DNA of 64,000 nucleotides from Qipengyuania profundimaris (GCF_030717945.1 NZ_JAVAIM010000001.1:2479131-2543130), one strand, 5' to 3'; positions 44,954-55,429 are shown, counted from the first letter of the stretch. Program-made: numbers and translations. Notes: a model not told the origin generated them from the letters alone.

Positions 44954-45688
44954 ATGGAAAATCATGCATCGTCCCCGCCAAGCGGCCAGCAGCCGCGCTT
45001 CCGTTATTACGATCTGGTGATGGCGGCGTTCGTCACGATCCTGCTGTTATCGAACCTCATCGGGGCATCGAAGCCGAGCTATGTCGTCCTGCCGGTGATC
45101 GGCGAGTGGTCGTTCGGCGCAGGCGTGCTGTTCTTCCCGGTAAGCTACATCATGGGCGACATCCTGACCGAAGTCTATGGCTACGCCCGTGCGCGGCGAG
45201 TGATCTGGACTGGTTTCGCAGCGCTGCTGTTCATGGCCTTCATGGCATGGGTCGTTGTGAAATTGCCTGCGGCGGAAGGTTGGCCGGGACAGGAAGCCTA
45301 TGAATTCGTTTTCGGCAATAGCTGGCGCATCGTGCTCGCCTCCATTGTCGCCTTCTGGGTGGGCGAGTTCGCCAACAGTCTCGTCATGGCCAAGATGAAG
45401 ATTTGGACAGAAGGCCGCGCGCTTTGGACTCGCACCATCGGATCGACCGTGGTCGGCCAGGGTCTCGATAGCCTGATCTTCTATCCGCTGGCCTTCTGGG
45501 GGCTCGCCGGGTGGCCGGTGGAACTGCTGTGGCAGGTGGCCTTGTCGCAATGGCTGATCAAGACGCTGTGGGAGGCCCTGCTGACTCCGTTCACCTATGT
45601 AGCGATCAATTTGCTGAAACGCGCCGAAGGGGTCGAGATTTTCGATACCGATACCGACTTCTCTCCCTTCGCTACATCGAAGAAATAA
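44954..45688 (+). CDS. Queuosine precursor transporter (YhhQ/VUT family)
   Basis: 244 residues with about six membrane helices. 'LLLSNLIGASKPSYVVLPVI', 'FFPVSYIMGDILTEVYGYAR' and 'STVVGQGLDSLIFYPLAFWG' are family hallmarks. It imports 7-cyano/7-aminomethyl-7-deazaguanine for tRNA queuosine. Monocistronic. Confidence 0.92.
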   Translation: MENHASSPPSGQQPRFRYYDLVMAAFVTILLLSNLIGASKPSYVVLPVIGEWSFGAGVLFFPVSYIMGDILTEVYGYARARRVIWTGFAALLFMAFMAWVVVKLPAAEGWPGQEAYEFVFGNSWRIVLASIVAFWVGEFANSLVMAKMKIWTEGRALWTRTIGSTVVGQGLDSLIFYPLAFWGLAGWPVELLWQVALSQWLIKTLWEALLTPFTYVAINLLKRAEGVEIFDTDTDFSPFATSKK

Positions 45689-45715
45689 ATGGGCGGCGCA
45701 GTTGGCGCAGGGCAC

Positions 45716-45743
45716 GAAAAAGGGGCGACCCGCAGGCCGCCCC
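45716..45743. terminator. Bidirectional terminator between yhhQ and TonB-receptor genes
   Basis: AAAAAGGGGCGACC, a GCAG loop region and GGCCGCCCC form a stem with a T tract on the minus-strand side. It serves the receptor gene and may also stop yhhQ transcripts. Confidence 0.8.
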
Positions 45744-45771
45744 TCCTCCCCCCTTTTATCAGGTCTTAGGA

Positions 45772-48693
45772 TTAGAACTTCGCGCCCACCGCGATGCCGT
45801 AGCGCCGCGGGTCGAGGGTGAAGATATTCGTGAAGTTCCCCGAGCTCGCGTCGGTGACATAAAGCCCTGTCACCGAATCGCTGTCGAAGATGTTCTGCAC
45901 GAAACCCCGCACGAACCAGCGATCGTTCGCGCCATTGAGCTGGATCTGGGCATTGGCCTGTACGAAAGGCTCGATGCGATTGACCGCGCCATTGAACACG
46001 TTCCCGTACTGTGTGCCGGTAAACGCCAGGTCGAAGCGGGGTACGAGCGACATCCCGTTGTCGAACTCGGCGGTATACTGAACACCGATCGATGCCTTGT
46101 ACTCCGGAGCCTGCGGCAGCTTGTTGCCGCGCAGGTTTTTCTCGACGCCCGGACTGAGGACGTTCACGCCGCCGAATAGGCCGCCGATCGCCGTCGCCTG
46201 ATCGGCAAGCACCGAACAGATCGAGAAGGCACCGGTCGATGCGATGCCGCCATCGCCCGGAAACGGTCCCGGTCCTTGTAGGCCAAGTCCGCTGTTCACG
46301 GCGGCGACGAAGGCGTTGGCGCCCGCGCCGGTCACTGCACAGAGCGCCCCGTTGGAGATATCCTTGATGATCACAGCGTCGGGATCGCCGCCGCCGGGAT
46401 CGCGCGGATCGCTGAAGAACTGGTCGCCGGCCACCTCTGCATTCAGGTAGCTCAGGTTCATGTTGACCAGCCAGTTGTAGCTCGGCCGCAGGATCGTCTC
46501 GAGCTCGACACCCCAGATGTTGGCATCGATCGTGTCGTTGACCGAAGTCCGGGCGACGATGCGGCTGAGCTGCAGGTCCTTATATTTGTAGTAGAAGCCA
46601 GTCAGGTTCACCTGCGCTGCGCCGTCGAGGAAGACATTCTTCGAACCGATTTCGAAGGCGTCGATGCTTTCGGAATCGAAGCTCTCCGGCACTGCGAAGA
46701 TTGGCGACAGCGGCGGGTTGATGCCGCCGGATTTATAGCCGCGCGAGTAGGAGACATAGAGGCTGTTGTCCGGGGTGATCTCGTAATCGAGCACCGCACG
46801 CCCCGTGATGGCGTTGAACGAGACGTCGCGTTCCTGCAGCAACTGGTTGCCGGGTACGCTGGCATCGGCATCGAACGTGCCGACGAACGGCGAATCGAAC
46901 GGATCGCCGCCTCCGAACGGGTTCAGGAAGCTCGCCAGTGTGGTGCGTGCAGCGACCGATTTCGTATCGTCGTTGTAACGCAGGCCGCCGGTGAAGGTCA
47001 GCTTGTCCGTGATGTCGAAATAGACTTCCGCGAACACACCGAAGCTCTCCAGTTTGAAATCGGTGGTGTTGTTCCGATACATCGACGTCGCGAGATAGGA
47101 TGGCGGAAGCCCGTTGGCGAAGGCGGAGAACGTCCCGAGAATGGCCGTCGCGTAATCCAGCCCGAACGAGTTCACGTAATAACTGTTCTCGCTGACTTCC
47201 GTTTCGGCATAGATACCGCCGACGAGGAAGTTGAACGGCCCATCGAAGTCGCTGGTGAGAATGGCCTCGGCCGACCAAGCGGTTTGATCCTGGTTGGACC
47301 TGTCGAACGACAGCGGCACATCGCTGCAGATTGCATTGCCTTCGAAGACGCCGCGGTTTCCGTCGTCATTGTCCGACGTGCAGAGCTGGCCATTGGGACC
47401 ATTCGGAATGAGCGCATCGGCGATGGGAGCGAAATAGGCGTTCGATCCCGGAATGAAGGCGGGCGCCGGAAGCCCGGTCGGGATCCCGTTGGCAGCCAGA
47501 AACGCCAGGGTGTTGAGCCCGGTGGCATATCCCGTGCGGTCCAGAATGCCGAGGTTGTAATCCTGCCGGGAATCGACCGTCGTCTCCTGATAAATCCCGG
47601 TCAGCGACAGGTTCATCGCGCCGATATTCTGATCGATATGAGCCTGCAACTGGAGTTCGTCGGCGAAGTATTCAGGCGTGAAAGCCGTGTTTACCGTGCG
47701 GACATCGTTGGGCTCGTCGAAGTTCGCGTAACCATCGGGACCGTAAACGCTGCCCAGGGCCAGCCCTTCCGGAATGCCTTGAATCCGGAACAGTTCGACC
47801 GAGGTAAGCACGGTAGCAAGCGTCGAGTTCGCATTGGTGCTGTCGAAATCCCGGCGGTTGTTGAGACAGCCGAGCACGCCGGTCGGGTCCCGCTGACAGG
47901 TCTGCTTCTGGATGCGCAGGCGATCGTCGTTCTCACGGAAGTAGAAACCCATGAGATCGATCGTCGTGCTTTCGGTCGGCTCGAACCGTAGCGATCCGCG
48001 CACCGCGTACATGTCGCGACCGTCGATGTCCGAATTGTCGTAAAGGTTCTCGGTAAATCCGTCGCGGTTCAGATAGTAACCTGCCACCCGAACGCCTAGC
48101 GTATCGCCAAGGGGCACGTTCACCATGCCCTTCGCTTTGATGCTGTTGTAATTGCCGTATTCGAACTCGGCAGCGCCACGGAACACACCCATCTCAGGCT
48201 TGGCCGTGACGACGTTTACGACGCCGGAGGTGGCGTTACGCCCGAACAGCGTGCCTTGCGGACCACGCAGCACTTCGACGCGCTCGAGATCGAAATATTC
48301 GGTCTCGAACAGGCGCGTGCCGAACAGGGGCGATCCGTTGACATGAATGGCCGTCGCGCTGTCGCAGGTCACGCCGACGCACAGGTCGCCGATACCGCGG
48401 ATGGTGAAGCTCGAGGCGGTGAAGTTGGATTTGGTGAAGGAAACGTTCGGTAGGGTCAGCTGAAGGTCACTGGCATTCTCGATCTGCTGCGCTTCGAGCG
48501 CTTCGGCATCGAATGCGCTGACTGCGATCGGCACTTCCTGCAGGCTTTGCGCCTGACGCTGTGCGGTCACGACGATGACGTTCTGCCCGAAATTGGGATT
48601 CTCCAGATCGTCGTCGGTCGCTTCCTGAGCAAATGCCGGGAATGAAATCGCGCTCGCGCAGATACCCGCGAGCAGGGTAGCCCGTACCTTCAT
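45772..48693 (-). CDS. TonB-dependent outer-membrane receptor
   Basis: 973 residues. Signal peptide ('ATLLAGICASAISFPAFAQE'), TonB box-like 'NVIVVTAQRQAQSLQEVPIA', plug domain ('VEVLRGPQGTLFGRNATSGV') and barrel ending in Phe ('RRYGIAVGAKF'). The plug sequence resembles the broad sphingomonad receptor groups without a known ligand. No partner enzyme or regulator is adjacent. The start 'AGGAGAGGGTTT' upstream supports 48693 over 48711. The next 189 bp are empty. Confidence 0.93.
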   Translation of the reverse strand: MKVRATLLAGICASAISFPAFAQEATDDDLENPNFGQNVIVVTAQRQAQSLQEVPIAVSAFDAEALEAQQIENASDLQLTLPNVSFTKSNFTASSFTIRGIGDLCVGVTCDSATAIHVNGSPLFGTRLFETEYFDLERVEVLRGPQGTLFGRNATSGVVNVVTAKPEMGVFRGAAEFEYGNYNSIKAKGMVNVPLGDTLGVRVAGYYLNRDGFTENLYDNSDIDGRDMYAVRGSLRFEPTESTTIDLMGFYFRENDDRLRIQKQTCQRDPTGVLGCLNNRRDFDSTNANSTLATVLTSVELFRIQGIPEGLALGSVYGPDGYANFDEPNDVRTVNTAFTPEYFADELQLQAHIDQNIGAMNLSLTGIYQETTVDSRQDYNLGILDRTGYATGLNTLAFLAANGIPTGLPAPAFIPGSNAYFAPIADALIPNGPNGQLCTSDNDDGNRGVFEGNAICSDVPLSFDRSNQDQTAWSAEAILTSDFDGPFNFLVGGIYAETEVSENSYYVNSFGLDYATAILGTFSAFANGLPPSYLATSMYRNNTTDFKLESFGVFAEVYFDITDKLTFTGGLRYNDDTKSVAARTTLASFLNPFGGGDPFDSPFVGTFDADASVPGNQLLQERDVSFNAITGRAVLDYEITPDNSLYVSYSRGYKSGGINPPLSPIFAVPESFDSESIDAFEIGSKNVFLDGAAQVNLTGFYYKYKDLQLSRIVARTSVNDTIDANIWGVELETILRPSYNWLVNMNLSYLNAEVAGDQFFSDPRDPGGGDPDAVIIKDISNGALCAVTGAGANAFVAAVNSGLGLQGPGPFPGDGGIASTGAFSICSVLADQATAIGGLFGGVNVLSPGVEKNLRGNKLPQAPEYKASIGVQYTAEFDNGMSLVPRFDLAFTGTQYGNVFNGAVNRIEPFVQANAQIQLNGANDRWFVRGFVQNIFDSDSVTGLYVTDASSGNFTNIFTLDPRRYGIAVGAKF

Positions 48694-48882
48694 AAACCCT
48701 CTCCTCTCCATGAACCGTCTTTGCGGTTTCAGGTGCGGAGGCTAACACACATTCGTATGCGCGCAAGGTCCCACGCAGGATTGTTGCGCGTAAGCCCGTT
48801 GATTTTTACCGAGTGTTGTTCAATCGACGCAGACCGGACGCACCTTGACGCTACGGCATCCGATGGTCTGCCAATCTGCGGC

Positions 48883-49908
48883 CTAAACCAGCGTATAGCT
48901 TTCCGCGATCTGCGTGATGCCGCGCTTGCCCGTTTCGTCGCGCCCCAACTGCACGATCACGTCGATAACGCTGGCTGCATAGGCAATCGTATCGCTGCGA
49001 GTCAGGCCGATTCCCGTCTGCATGACCATGAGCGACAATTGCTCCAGCGCACCGCGCAAGCTGTTGGCGTGAACAGTCGAGAAACTGCCCGGATGGCCGG
49101 TGTTGATGGCCCGCAGGAAGCTGACGCTTTCCGCTCCGCGTAGCTCGCCCAGCACGATACGGTCCGGACGCAAGCGAAGCGCAGCTTGCAGCAGTTCATT
49201 GGCGGTGACCTTGGCCTCGCCCAGTTCGCCTTTCACCGCAACAAGACCAACGCCGTTTTCGCCCGGCAGTTTCAACTCCGGCGTGTCCTCCACCAGCACC
49301 ACGCGCTCCTGCTTCGGGATTTCCCCAAGCATGGCATTGAGGAAGGTGGTCTTGCCCGTGCTGGTGCCTCCGGAGACAAGGATCGTGCGGCGCTGGGCGA
49401 TGGCTTCGCGCAGGAACGCGACCGGCTCATCCTGCGGATCGGGCATGGCGCCGCGGGTCGGCGGCGAAAGCGGGCCGGTGTCGTAGGCGTCCAGCGGCAG
49501 ATCGAGCCGGCGGTGGCGACGGATCGCAAGCGCCCAGTGTTTCCGGGCGGCAGGCGGACCGCAGAACTGAATGCGCGCGCCGTCCGGCAGGGTCGCGCCG
49601 AGCAGTGGGTGTTCGCGATTGATCCCCTGATGGCTGACTCGCGCGACCTGTTCGGCGAGACGCTGGATAAGTCGATCGTCGATCTCGGGCCGATCGATCT
49701 TCTGCATCCCGCCGAGCGCTGCATCTTCGACCCAGACTTCGCCAGGACGATTGACGAGGATTTCGGTGACCGTGTCCCGTTCCAACCACTCGCGAAACGG
49801 TGCGAGATAGGCGTCGAGATAGACGCTGCGCTCGCCGTGCAGGTCGACCGGCGGCGCCTCTTCCTCGGGCGCTCCGTCGGCGACGAAAGGATGGATGTCG
49901 GCGCTCAC
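48883..49908 (-). CDS. virB11: VirB11-type T4SS hexameric ATPase
   Basis: 341 residues from a GTG start. N-terminal domain ('FREWLERDTVTEILVNRPGE'), Walker A 'VSGGTSTGKTTFLNAML', Asp box 'VVLVEDTPELKL', Walker B 'RIVLGELRGAE' and His box 'GHPGSFSTVHANS'. It powers pilus assembly and transport at the inner membrane. It is last in the virB operon. Confidence 0.95.
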   Translation of the reverse strand: MSADIHPFVADGAPEEEAPPVDLHGERSVYLDAYLAPFREWLERDTVTEILVNRPGEVWVEDAALGGMQKIDRPEIDDRLIQRLAEQVARVSHQGINREHPLLGATLPDGARIQFCGPPAARKHWALAIRRHRRLDLPLDAYDTGPLSPPTRGAMPDPQDEPVAFLREAIAQRRTILVSGGTSTGKTTFLNAMLGEIPKQERVVLVEDTPELKLPGENGVGLVAVKGELGEAKVTANELLQAALRLRPDRIVLGELRGAESVSFLRAINTGHPGSFSTVHANSLRGALEQLSLMVMQTGIGLTRSDTIAYAASVIDVIVQLGRDETGKRGITQIAESYTLV

Positions 49909-49921
49909 GCTGCTGCCGTCT

Positions 49922-51052
49922 TCAATTCACCGAGGAGAAGTCGAGATCGCGGCTGGTGAAGATGCGGATTGGGGCACCGATACCGACACGCACGGTCGGG
50001 CCGCGCTGGCCGTCCTGCTGGGCGGCGGTGGCTGCGGCGGACTGGCTCGCTCCGCCGATCAGCACGCCGCCCGCCCCGCCGGTCGCCACCGTGCCGAGGC
50101 CGCCGACGACGCTCAGCAGCATGGCCGAACCGAAGCGCTTGAAGAAGCCGTTGCCGGAAACCTTGCCCTGCAGGCCGGTCGTGCCGTCGAAACCGATCGC
50201 CGGAGAGGCCAGATTGACCGAGGCACCATCGGGCCGGATCAGGCGCGTCCAGATGACATAGGCACGCTTCTGGCCGTTCTGAAGGCCCGACTGGTACTGG
50301 CCGATCAGGCGTGATGAACGCGGGACGAGCACTCGGGTCCCGTCGAAGCTGCGCACATCCTGGCTGACGACGGCGCGCACGAAGCCGGGCACATTGGTGT
50401 CGATCGCGGTTTCGAGCACGGCGGGGATCAGCGTGCCCTGCGTTACCGTGGTCGAAGGATTGGTCATCGCGCTGGCCCGGGCCGGTGCGCCGCCAACGCC
50501 GCCGATGCGGCTGGCGAAGTCGGAGGCCGAATTGCCGGTCGCAGCCTCCCCAGCCCCGCCTTCTGCCGGAGCAGTCGGGTCGAGCACTGCGACACCAGCG
50601 GGTGCGGCCCCCGCGTCGAAGACAACCGTCGGGCTGGCGAAGCGGTTGGTCGCGGTCGCCGGATCGGGCGCAACGGAATAGACCGGCTGCGGGGCCGGTG
50701 CGGATTGCACCTGCGCGACGGGCGCGGCCACCGGCGTAACCGGAGTCACGGCTTCGGGCGGCACCGCGGGCACGACTTCGACCGGAGCCTGCTGGCCGCC
50801 GACGCCTTCGGGTTCCGCGACACGGGTGGCATTCATGCTCCATAGCGTCACGATGCCGAGGCCCGCCACGATCGCGATACCTGCGACCATGCCGAGCATG
50901 TCGGACTTGCCAGCAGGCCGGGCAACCGCCGGGTGGGCATTGCGCTGGGCAAGGTCGATGATCTCCGCGTCGATCTCGTCACGCGGATCGGTGTCGTTGG
51001 CGATCGTTTCGCTGCCGATCGTCTTTTCGGGCAGGCGCATGGCGAGACGCAT
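49922..51052 (-). CDS. virB10: VirB10-type T4SS core channel protein
   Basis: 376 residues. Cytoplasmic N-terminus, one membrane helix at about 51-70 ('MLGMVAGIAIVAGLGIVTLW'), a Pro/Ala-rich periplasmic stalk and a C-terminal beta-barrel domain ('GTLIPAVLETAIDTNVPGFV', 'VLVPRSSRLIGQYQSG', 'GGAGGVLIGGASQSAAA'). It spans both membranes. TAATG junction with virB9. Confidence 0.95.
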   Translation of the reverse strand: MRLAMRLPEKTIGSETIANDTDPRDEIDAEIIDLAQRNAHPAVARPAGKSDMLGMVAGIAIVAGLGIVTLWSMNATRVAEPEGVGGQQAPVEVVPAVPPEAVTPVTPVAAPVAQVQSAPAPQPVYSVAPDPATATNRFASPTVVFDAGAAPAGVAVLDPTAPAEGGAGEAATGNSASDFASRIGGVGGAPARASAMTNPSTTVTQGTLIPAVLETAIDTNVPGFVRAVVSQDVRSFDGTRVLVPRSSRLIGQYQSGLQNGQKRAYVIWTRLIRPDGASVNLASPAIGFDGTTGLQGKVSGNGFFKRFGSAMLLSVVGGLGTVATGGAGGVLIGGASQSAAATAAQQDGQRGPTVRVGIGAPIRIFTSRDLDFSSVN

Positions 51053-51825
51053 TAGCTATCTCCCTTCTGGGCAAGCGCGGCACTGCCGCGTGCGGAAACC
51101 GGTTGGGCCGGGCGTTCGGGCCCGGTGTTGACGAGCTCGGCGCGCTCTTCGCCCGAGCGCAGGATCAGCGTGCGCGGCACACCATCGACGACGATCGTAT
51201 CGCCGCGCACGGTAAAATTGACCGGTCCTTCGACGCCCTTGGCATTTTCGACAAGGATCGCCGGAACCTGCTTGCCCTGCGGCCAGGTGAGGAAGGTCGC
51301 GCTGCCATCGTCGAACGTATTCTCGGGCAACAGCTCTGGATCGCCCGACGCGCTCCAGGCAAAGTTGAGGTCTGCCGGATCGACAACGGCGAAAGGATCG
51401 CTGGCCGCTTGCTTTTCCGCGGCATTCGCCTGTGCCAGCTGCGGCTCCTCTTCCGGCTCCTCCGGATAGTCGAAGCGAAGCACGTAAAGCGGCTTCGCAT
51501 TGGGGCTGGCGACAAGATCGAACAGATAGGTGCGCTTGCTGGTGATGACCGTGAGATTGGTGGAGGCACGCGGCGCGAGCGGTTTGACGAACAGGATGTC
51601 GGCCCGCTTGTTGGGCGTGACCTGCCAGGCCTGCGAATCCCCGATGGCGACATTCTCGATAGTCTCGTCGTCGCCGAACACGATGGAGGCCTGCACGGTG
51701 ACCTTGCCGTCCACGCGAACGACTTTCGCCTCGTCATAGAAGATCTCGACCAGACGCGAATCCTTCGCGACGGCAGGCGCGGCCAGCATGGCCAGGGCAA
51801 GCGCGGGAATGAGCGCGCGGTTCAT
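51052..51825 (-). CDS. virB9: VirB9-type T4SS outer-membrane core protein
   Basis: 257 residues. Signal peptide ('ALIPALALAMLAAPAVAKD'), then 'NKRADILFVKPLAPRASTNL' and 'TSKRTYLFDLVA' typical of VirB9 domain 1, a linker, and a C-terminal domain with 'TFDDGSATFLTWPQGKQVPA'. It builds the outer ring with VirB10 and usually VirB7, which is not seen here. Confidence 0.94.
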   Translation of the reverse strand: MNRALIPALALAMLAAPAVAKDSRLVEIFYDEAKVVRVDGKVTVQASIVFGDDETIENVAIGDSQAWQVTPNKRADILFVKPLAPRASTNLTVITSKRTYLFDLVASPNAKPLYVLRFDYPEEPEEEPQLAQANAAEKQAASDPFAVVDPADLNFAWSASGDPELLPENTFDDGSATFLTWPQGKQVPAILVENAKGVEGPVNFTVRGDTIVVDGVPRTLILRSGEERAELVNTGPERPAQPVSARGSAALAQKGDS

Positions 51826-52994
51826 CAGCGTTTCTCCACGGAACGGTCGAGGGCCTTGGGCGGGGCGGGCTTGAAACGGCTGCCGATCCCCATCGCCCGG
51901 CTGGGCCCGGAATTGAGTGGTGCGACCTGACCATTGCCTGAAGCGGTCGCGAACACCTTGGTGGTGCGGGTGACCGATGTGCCGCCCGCGTCATTGGCCG
52001 CAGCCGCCGTCGGTACGGCCGAAACATCGATGCGGCGCGCTTGCGAGCTGGCGGAATTCGCCGCCTGGGCCTGTACGAGGGCGGGTGCCGGGGCGGCCTG
52101 CGGTGCGGCGGCGGGAGCAGAAGAGCCCTTGTCCTGGCTGTCGGGCGTCATGCCGAACACGGTCCAGCCGGCAACCATCGAACCGGCGACTTTCAGCACC
52201 AGCACCATAAGCGCGACATGCACCGCACCGATCATGAAGAATGCCATAGCCGCCTGCGGATCGATGCTGCCGGGCGTCGCCACCAGCGCGCCGAGTACGG
52301 GCACGGCGAGTTCGAGCATGATGCTGCCGCCAAGGACGGCGAACAGCGGAGTAAGCGCGCACAGCGTCAGGCCCTTGATCCAGCCAGTGAACAGCCCGCG
52401 TGTGCCATTGAACAGCGCCATCACTACGAAGATCGGACCGAGCGCGACCAGCACGCTAAGCGCGATCTTGGTCGTCACCAGCAGGCCGACGGTGCCGAGC
52501 ATGAAGAGCATCGCGCCTAGCCACATCATGCCCTCGGGCGAAAAGGCCGAGAAATCCTCGCCCCCGCCGGCGCTGGCCTCCTGGATGGCCATGAACACGA
52601 CATCGATCTTCTGGGCGAAGACCTGCGTCGCACTGCCCTGTGCGCCGGTGAGAATGCCCGCGAGATAGTCGGGCGTTCCGATCGCGAGGTTCCAGACGAC
52701 GCTCTGGTAAGCGACCCAGCTGGTTGCGAAGGTCAGCACCAGGCCGAGCGTCATCATCCGCGGCACCAGGCTGCGCACGCCGATATTGGTGCGCCCGGTC
52801 AGCAGCGCAAAACCGAAGATCGCGATGAACAGGGTGAGGACGATCGTCAGCGTCGTCGTCAGCGCCCCGCCCGATGCGAACAGCCGACCGAAGGCTGCTG
52901 CCGCAGTTTCACCCGCGACGCAGTCCACGCCCTTCAGCGCGGCGGCGACACCGTTGCCGACCTGTTCGGCAGCCTGCTGGCAGTTCGCGCTCAT
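51825..52994 (-). CDS. virB6: VirB6/TrbL-type T4SS inner-membrane protein
   Basis: 389 residues with about six membrane helices between 40 and 300 ('LTIVLTLFIAIFGFALLTGR', 'LSVLVALGPIFVVMALFNGT', 'GWIKGLTLCALTPLFAV'). The C-terminal 100 residues are polar and Ala-rich. Forms part of the translocation pore. The ATG overlaps the virB4 stop; the frame upstream of it is not family-like. Confidence 0.9.
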   Translation of the reverse strand: MSANCQQAAEQVGNGVAAALKGVDCVAGETAAAAFGRLFASGGALTTTLTIVLTLFIAIFGFALLTGRTNIGVRSLVPRMMTLGLVLTFATSWVAYQSVVWNLAIGTPDYLAGILTGAQGSATQVFAQKIDVVFMAIQEASAGGGEDFSAFSPEGMMWLGAMLFMLGTVGLLVTTKIALSVLVALGPIFVVMALFNGTRGLFTGWIKGLTLCALTPLFAVLGGSIMLELAVPVLGALVATPGSIDPQAAMAFFMIGAVHVALMVLVLKVAGSMVAGWTVFGMTPDSQDKGSSAPAAAPQAAPAPALVQAQAANSASSQARRIDVSAVPTAAAANDAGGTSVTRTTKVFATASGNGQVAPLNSGPSRAMGIGSRFKPAPPKALDRSVEKR

Positions 52995-55429
52995 TCCGCA
53001 GCCATATCGAGATTGAGATCGCCGTGCTCGGCGATGTCGTTCGCGCCGCCGGGCCATTTCGTACCGGTAAGCGCGGGGAACCAGTCGGCCGGAGCATCGC
53101 CCATCGCTTCGCGCAGCACGTCCAGACGACGGACCGAGCTTTCGCGGCCCGAGAGCAGCGTCAGAACTTCGGGCGCGCCCGACAGGTCGAGCCGGACCAC
53201 GACGCTTGCGTCGGGCTGGCGCACGAGGAAACAGCGGCTGTGCGCGGGCAGCGTGCGGATCAGTACGAGCTCGTGCTCGGTCAGGCCAAAACCATCGCAG
53301 TAATCCTCGGGCCGCGCGCGGCTGTTGGGCATGAACACCATGGTCGCGGTCTGCTCGACCAATGCGGTCGAAATGCGGCTTTCCAGCGCATCGCGCGCGC
53401 TCTGCGTCGCGAAACCGACCAACGCGTTGCGCTTACGCAACGTTTTGAGCCAGTCGCGGATACGCGCGGCGAAGACCTCGTCGTCGAGAGCCTTCCAGCC
53501 CTCATCGATAAGGATCATGGTCGGCTTGCCGTCCAGCCGCTCCTCGATCCGGTGGAAGAGATACATCATGGTCGGCGTGCGCAGCTTCGGATTCTCGAGC
53601 AGCGCGGTCATGTCGAAGCCGAGCACGCGACTGGTCAGGTCGAGCTTGTCTTCCGCATTATCGAACATCCAGGCGTTCTCGCCCGATCCGATCCATGCGC
53701 CCAGCCGATCCGCCAGATCGCCCGGTTGCGGACGGCGGCTGCCGGAGAGCAATTCCTTGAAGTGGCGCAGACGGCGCAGCGAGGCGTCGTTGGCATAGGC
53801 GGCGTCCACCGCACCGGCGATGGTCTGCTCTTCTTCCGGCCCTTCGGCCTTGAGCAGCACGCCCAGCCAGTCGCGCAGGAATGCCTTGTTTCCCGGCGTA
53901 TCGGGCAGCGCGAGCGGGTTGAAGCCGGTCGGTTCGCCAGCGCGGATGCTGTCGTAGCGACCACCGATGCCGCGCACGAACAGCTCCGCCCCGCGATCCT
54001 TGTCGAACAGGATGGTGCGGGGGCTGAACTTCTGTGCTTGCGCGGCAAGGAAATTCATCACCACGGTCTTGCCCGACCCGCTCGGCCCGATGACCGAAAA
54101 ATTGCCGAGATCGCCATGGTGGAAGTTGAAGAAGAACGGCGTCGCGCTGGTAGTTTCCAGCAGCGTCACCGCTTCGCCCCAGTGATTGCCTTCCGCTTGG
54201 CCCAGCGCGAAACCGTGCAGCGAACCGAAGCTGGCCATATTGGCGCTGGAGATTAGCGCTCGGCGGACGAGGTAGCTCTCGTTGCCGGGGAACTGGCCCC
54301 AAAAAGCGGGTTCGAGATTGGTATCTTCGCGCACGGCGATGGCGCCGGTATCGGCAAGCGCGGCGGCGCAGGCGGCCATGGCATCGTCCAAGCGGCCGAG
54401 ATTGCGTTCCTTGACCATGACCGTCAGATGGTGGTCGCCGAAGCCGACCGCACCATTGCCCAGCGCATCGCGCGCGGCGAGCATGTCGGCGCGCTCGGCG
54501 GCGGCTTCCTCGTCGGCACTTTTCAACCGGCGGATCGCCAGATCCATCCGCTCGCGCGCAGTCTGGCGCTCGGTCGGCGCATAGCTTTCGCTCACGACCA
54601 TCTCGAACGGCAGGCGCAGCAGGCTGTCGAGCAGGCCGGGGCTGGTCGCCTCCGGATAATCCTTCAAGCCGAGCATCGCGGCGAAATCGGGTGATCCCGA
54701 CCCGCGCATCTCCATCGCATCGAGACCGAAGCTGACCCGGCGGTAGGGCAGCATATTGCCGATATCGACATCGTCGGCAGGCTTCCTGACCGGACGCATC
54801 TCGCCATTGTAGAGCGCGGACAGCAGCTCGAGTATTTCGGAATTCGTATTGCCGAGCGGGCCGACGTAATCGGTCAGCGGCGCCGCGCCATAGGCCTGCA
54901 ATGCCGCGACCAGACCCTGCGAGGCGGCGCGCAAGGACCGAAGATCCTTGGGATCGGCTTCCAGCTGCTCGCGTCCGGTGCGCTTGAATTTCTTGCCGAC
55001 CCGCTCGACCAGTCCGGCCTTACCGCGCGCCGGGCGGCGGATCAGCGTGATGAACTGGTCGTTCACGAACAGCTGGCCCGAGCCGAGCCGCTCGCGCCAG
55101 CGTTCGTCGATATGGCGGCTGATCGGATCGGGGAACTGGGCCTCCAGATCGACCGATACGCGGCGCCGGATGACGTGATGATAGAGCACGAATCGCGCAT
55201 CCAGCGTGGAGCGCAGCACCACTTCGCGCGTGGCGGCGTGTGCGTTGAGCGCTTCGCTATCCTCGGTCTCGAACAGCAGACCGGGCACCTGGATCGCAGT
55301 CATCAGCGATCCGTCGCGCAGCAGCAGCGTGCTTTCGTCGATCAGGCGCAGATAGGGCAGCCGATCCCCGGCGCGCGCTTCTTTCGCGCCCCAGGCAGCA
55401 GCGCCCTTCCATTTGTCCTTACGCGGCAT
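52991..55429 (-). CDS. virB4: VirB4-type T4SS ATPase
   Basis: 812 residues, near the usual length. N-terminal CagE/TrbE-VirB4 domain; Walker A 'VIGPSGSGKTVVMNFL' near residue 440; Walker B 'KPTMILIDEGWKAL' near 630 and 'KRNALVGFATQSARDAL'. It energises substrate transfer. It overlaps virB3 by 11 bp. Confidence 0.96.
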   Translation of the reverse strand: MPRKDKWKGAAAWGAKEARAGDRLPYLRLIDESTLLLRDGSLMTAIQVPGLLFETEDSEALNAHAATREVVLRSTLDARFVLYHHVIRRRVSVDLEAQFPDPISRHIDERWRERLGSGQLFVNDQFITLIRRPARGKAGLVERVGKKFKRTGREQLEADPKDLRSLRAASQGLVAALQAYGAAPLTDYVGPLGNTNSEILELLSALYNGEMRPVRKPADDVDIGNMLPYRRVSFGLDAMEMRGSGSPDFAAMLGLKDYPEATSPGLLDSLLRLPFEMVVSESYAPTERQTARERMDLAIRRLKSADEEAAAERADMLAARDALGNGAVGFGDHHLTVMVKERNLGRLDDAMAACAAALADTGAIAVREDTNLEPAFWGQFPGNESYLVRRALISSANMASFGSLHGFALGQAEGNHWGEAVTLLETTSATPFFFNFHHGDLGNFSVIGPSGSGKTVVMNFLAAQAQKFSPRTILFDKDRGAELFVRGIGGRYDSIRAGEPTGFNPLALPDTPGNKAFLRDWLGVLLKAEGPEEEQTIAGAVDAAYANDASLRRLRHFKELLSGSRRPQPGDLADRLGAWIGSGENAWMFDNAEDKLDLTSRVLGFDMTALLENPKLRTPTMMYLFHRIEERLDGKPTMILIDEGWKALDDEVFAARIRDWLKTLRKRNALVGFATQSARDALESRISTALVEQTATMVFMPNSRARPEDYCDGFGLTEHELVLIRTLPAHSRCFLVRQPDASVVVRLDLSGAPEVLTLLSGRESSVRRLDVLREAMGDAPADWFPALTGTKWPGGANDIAEHGDLNLDMAAE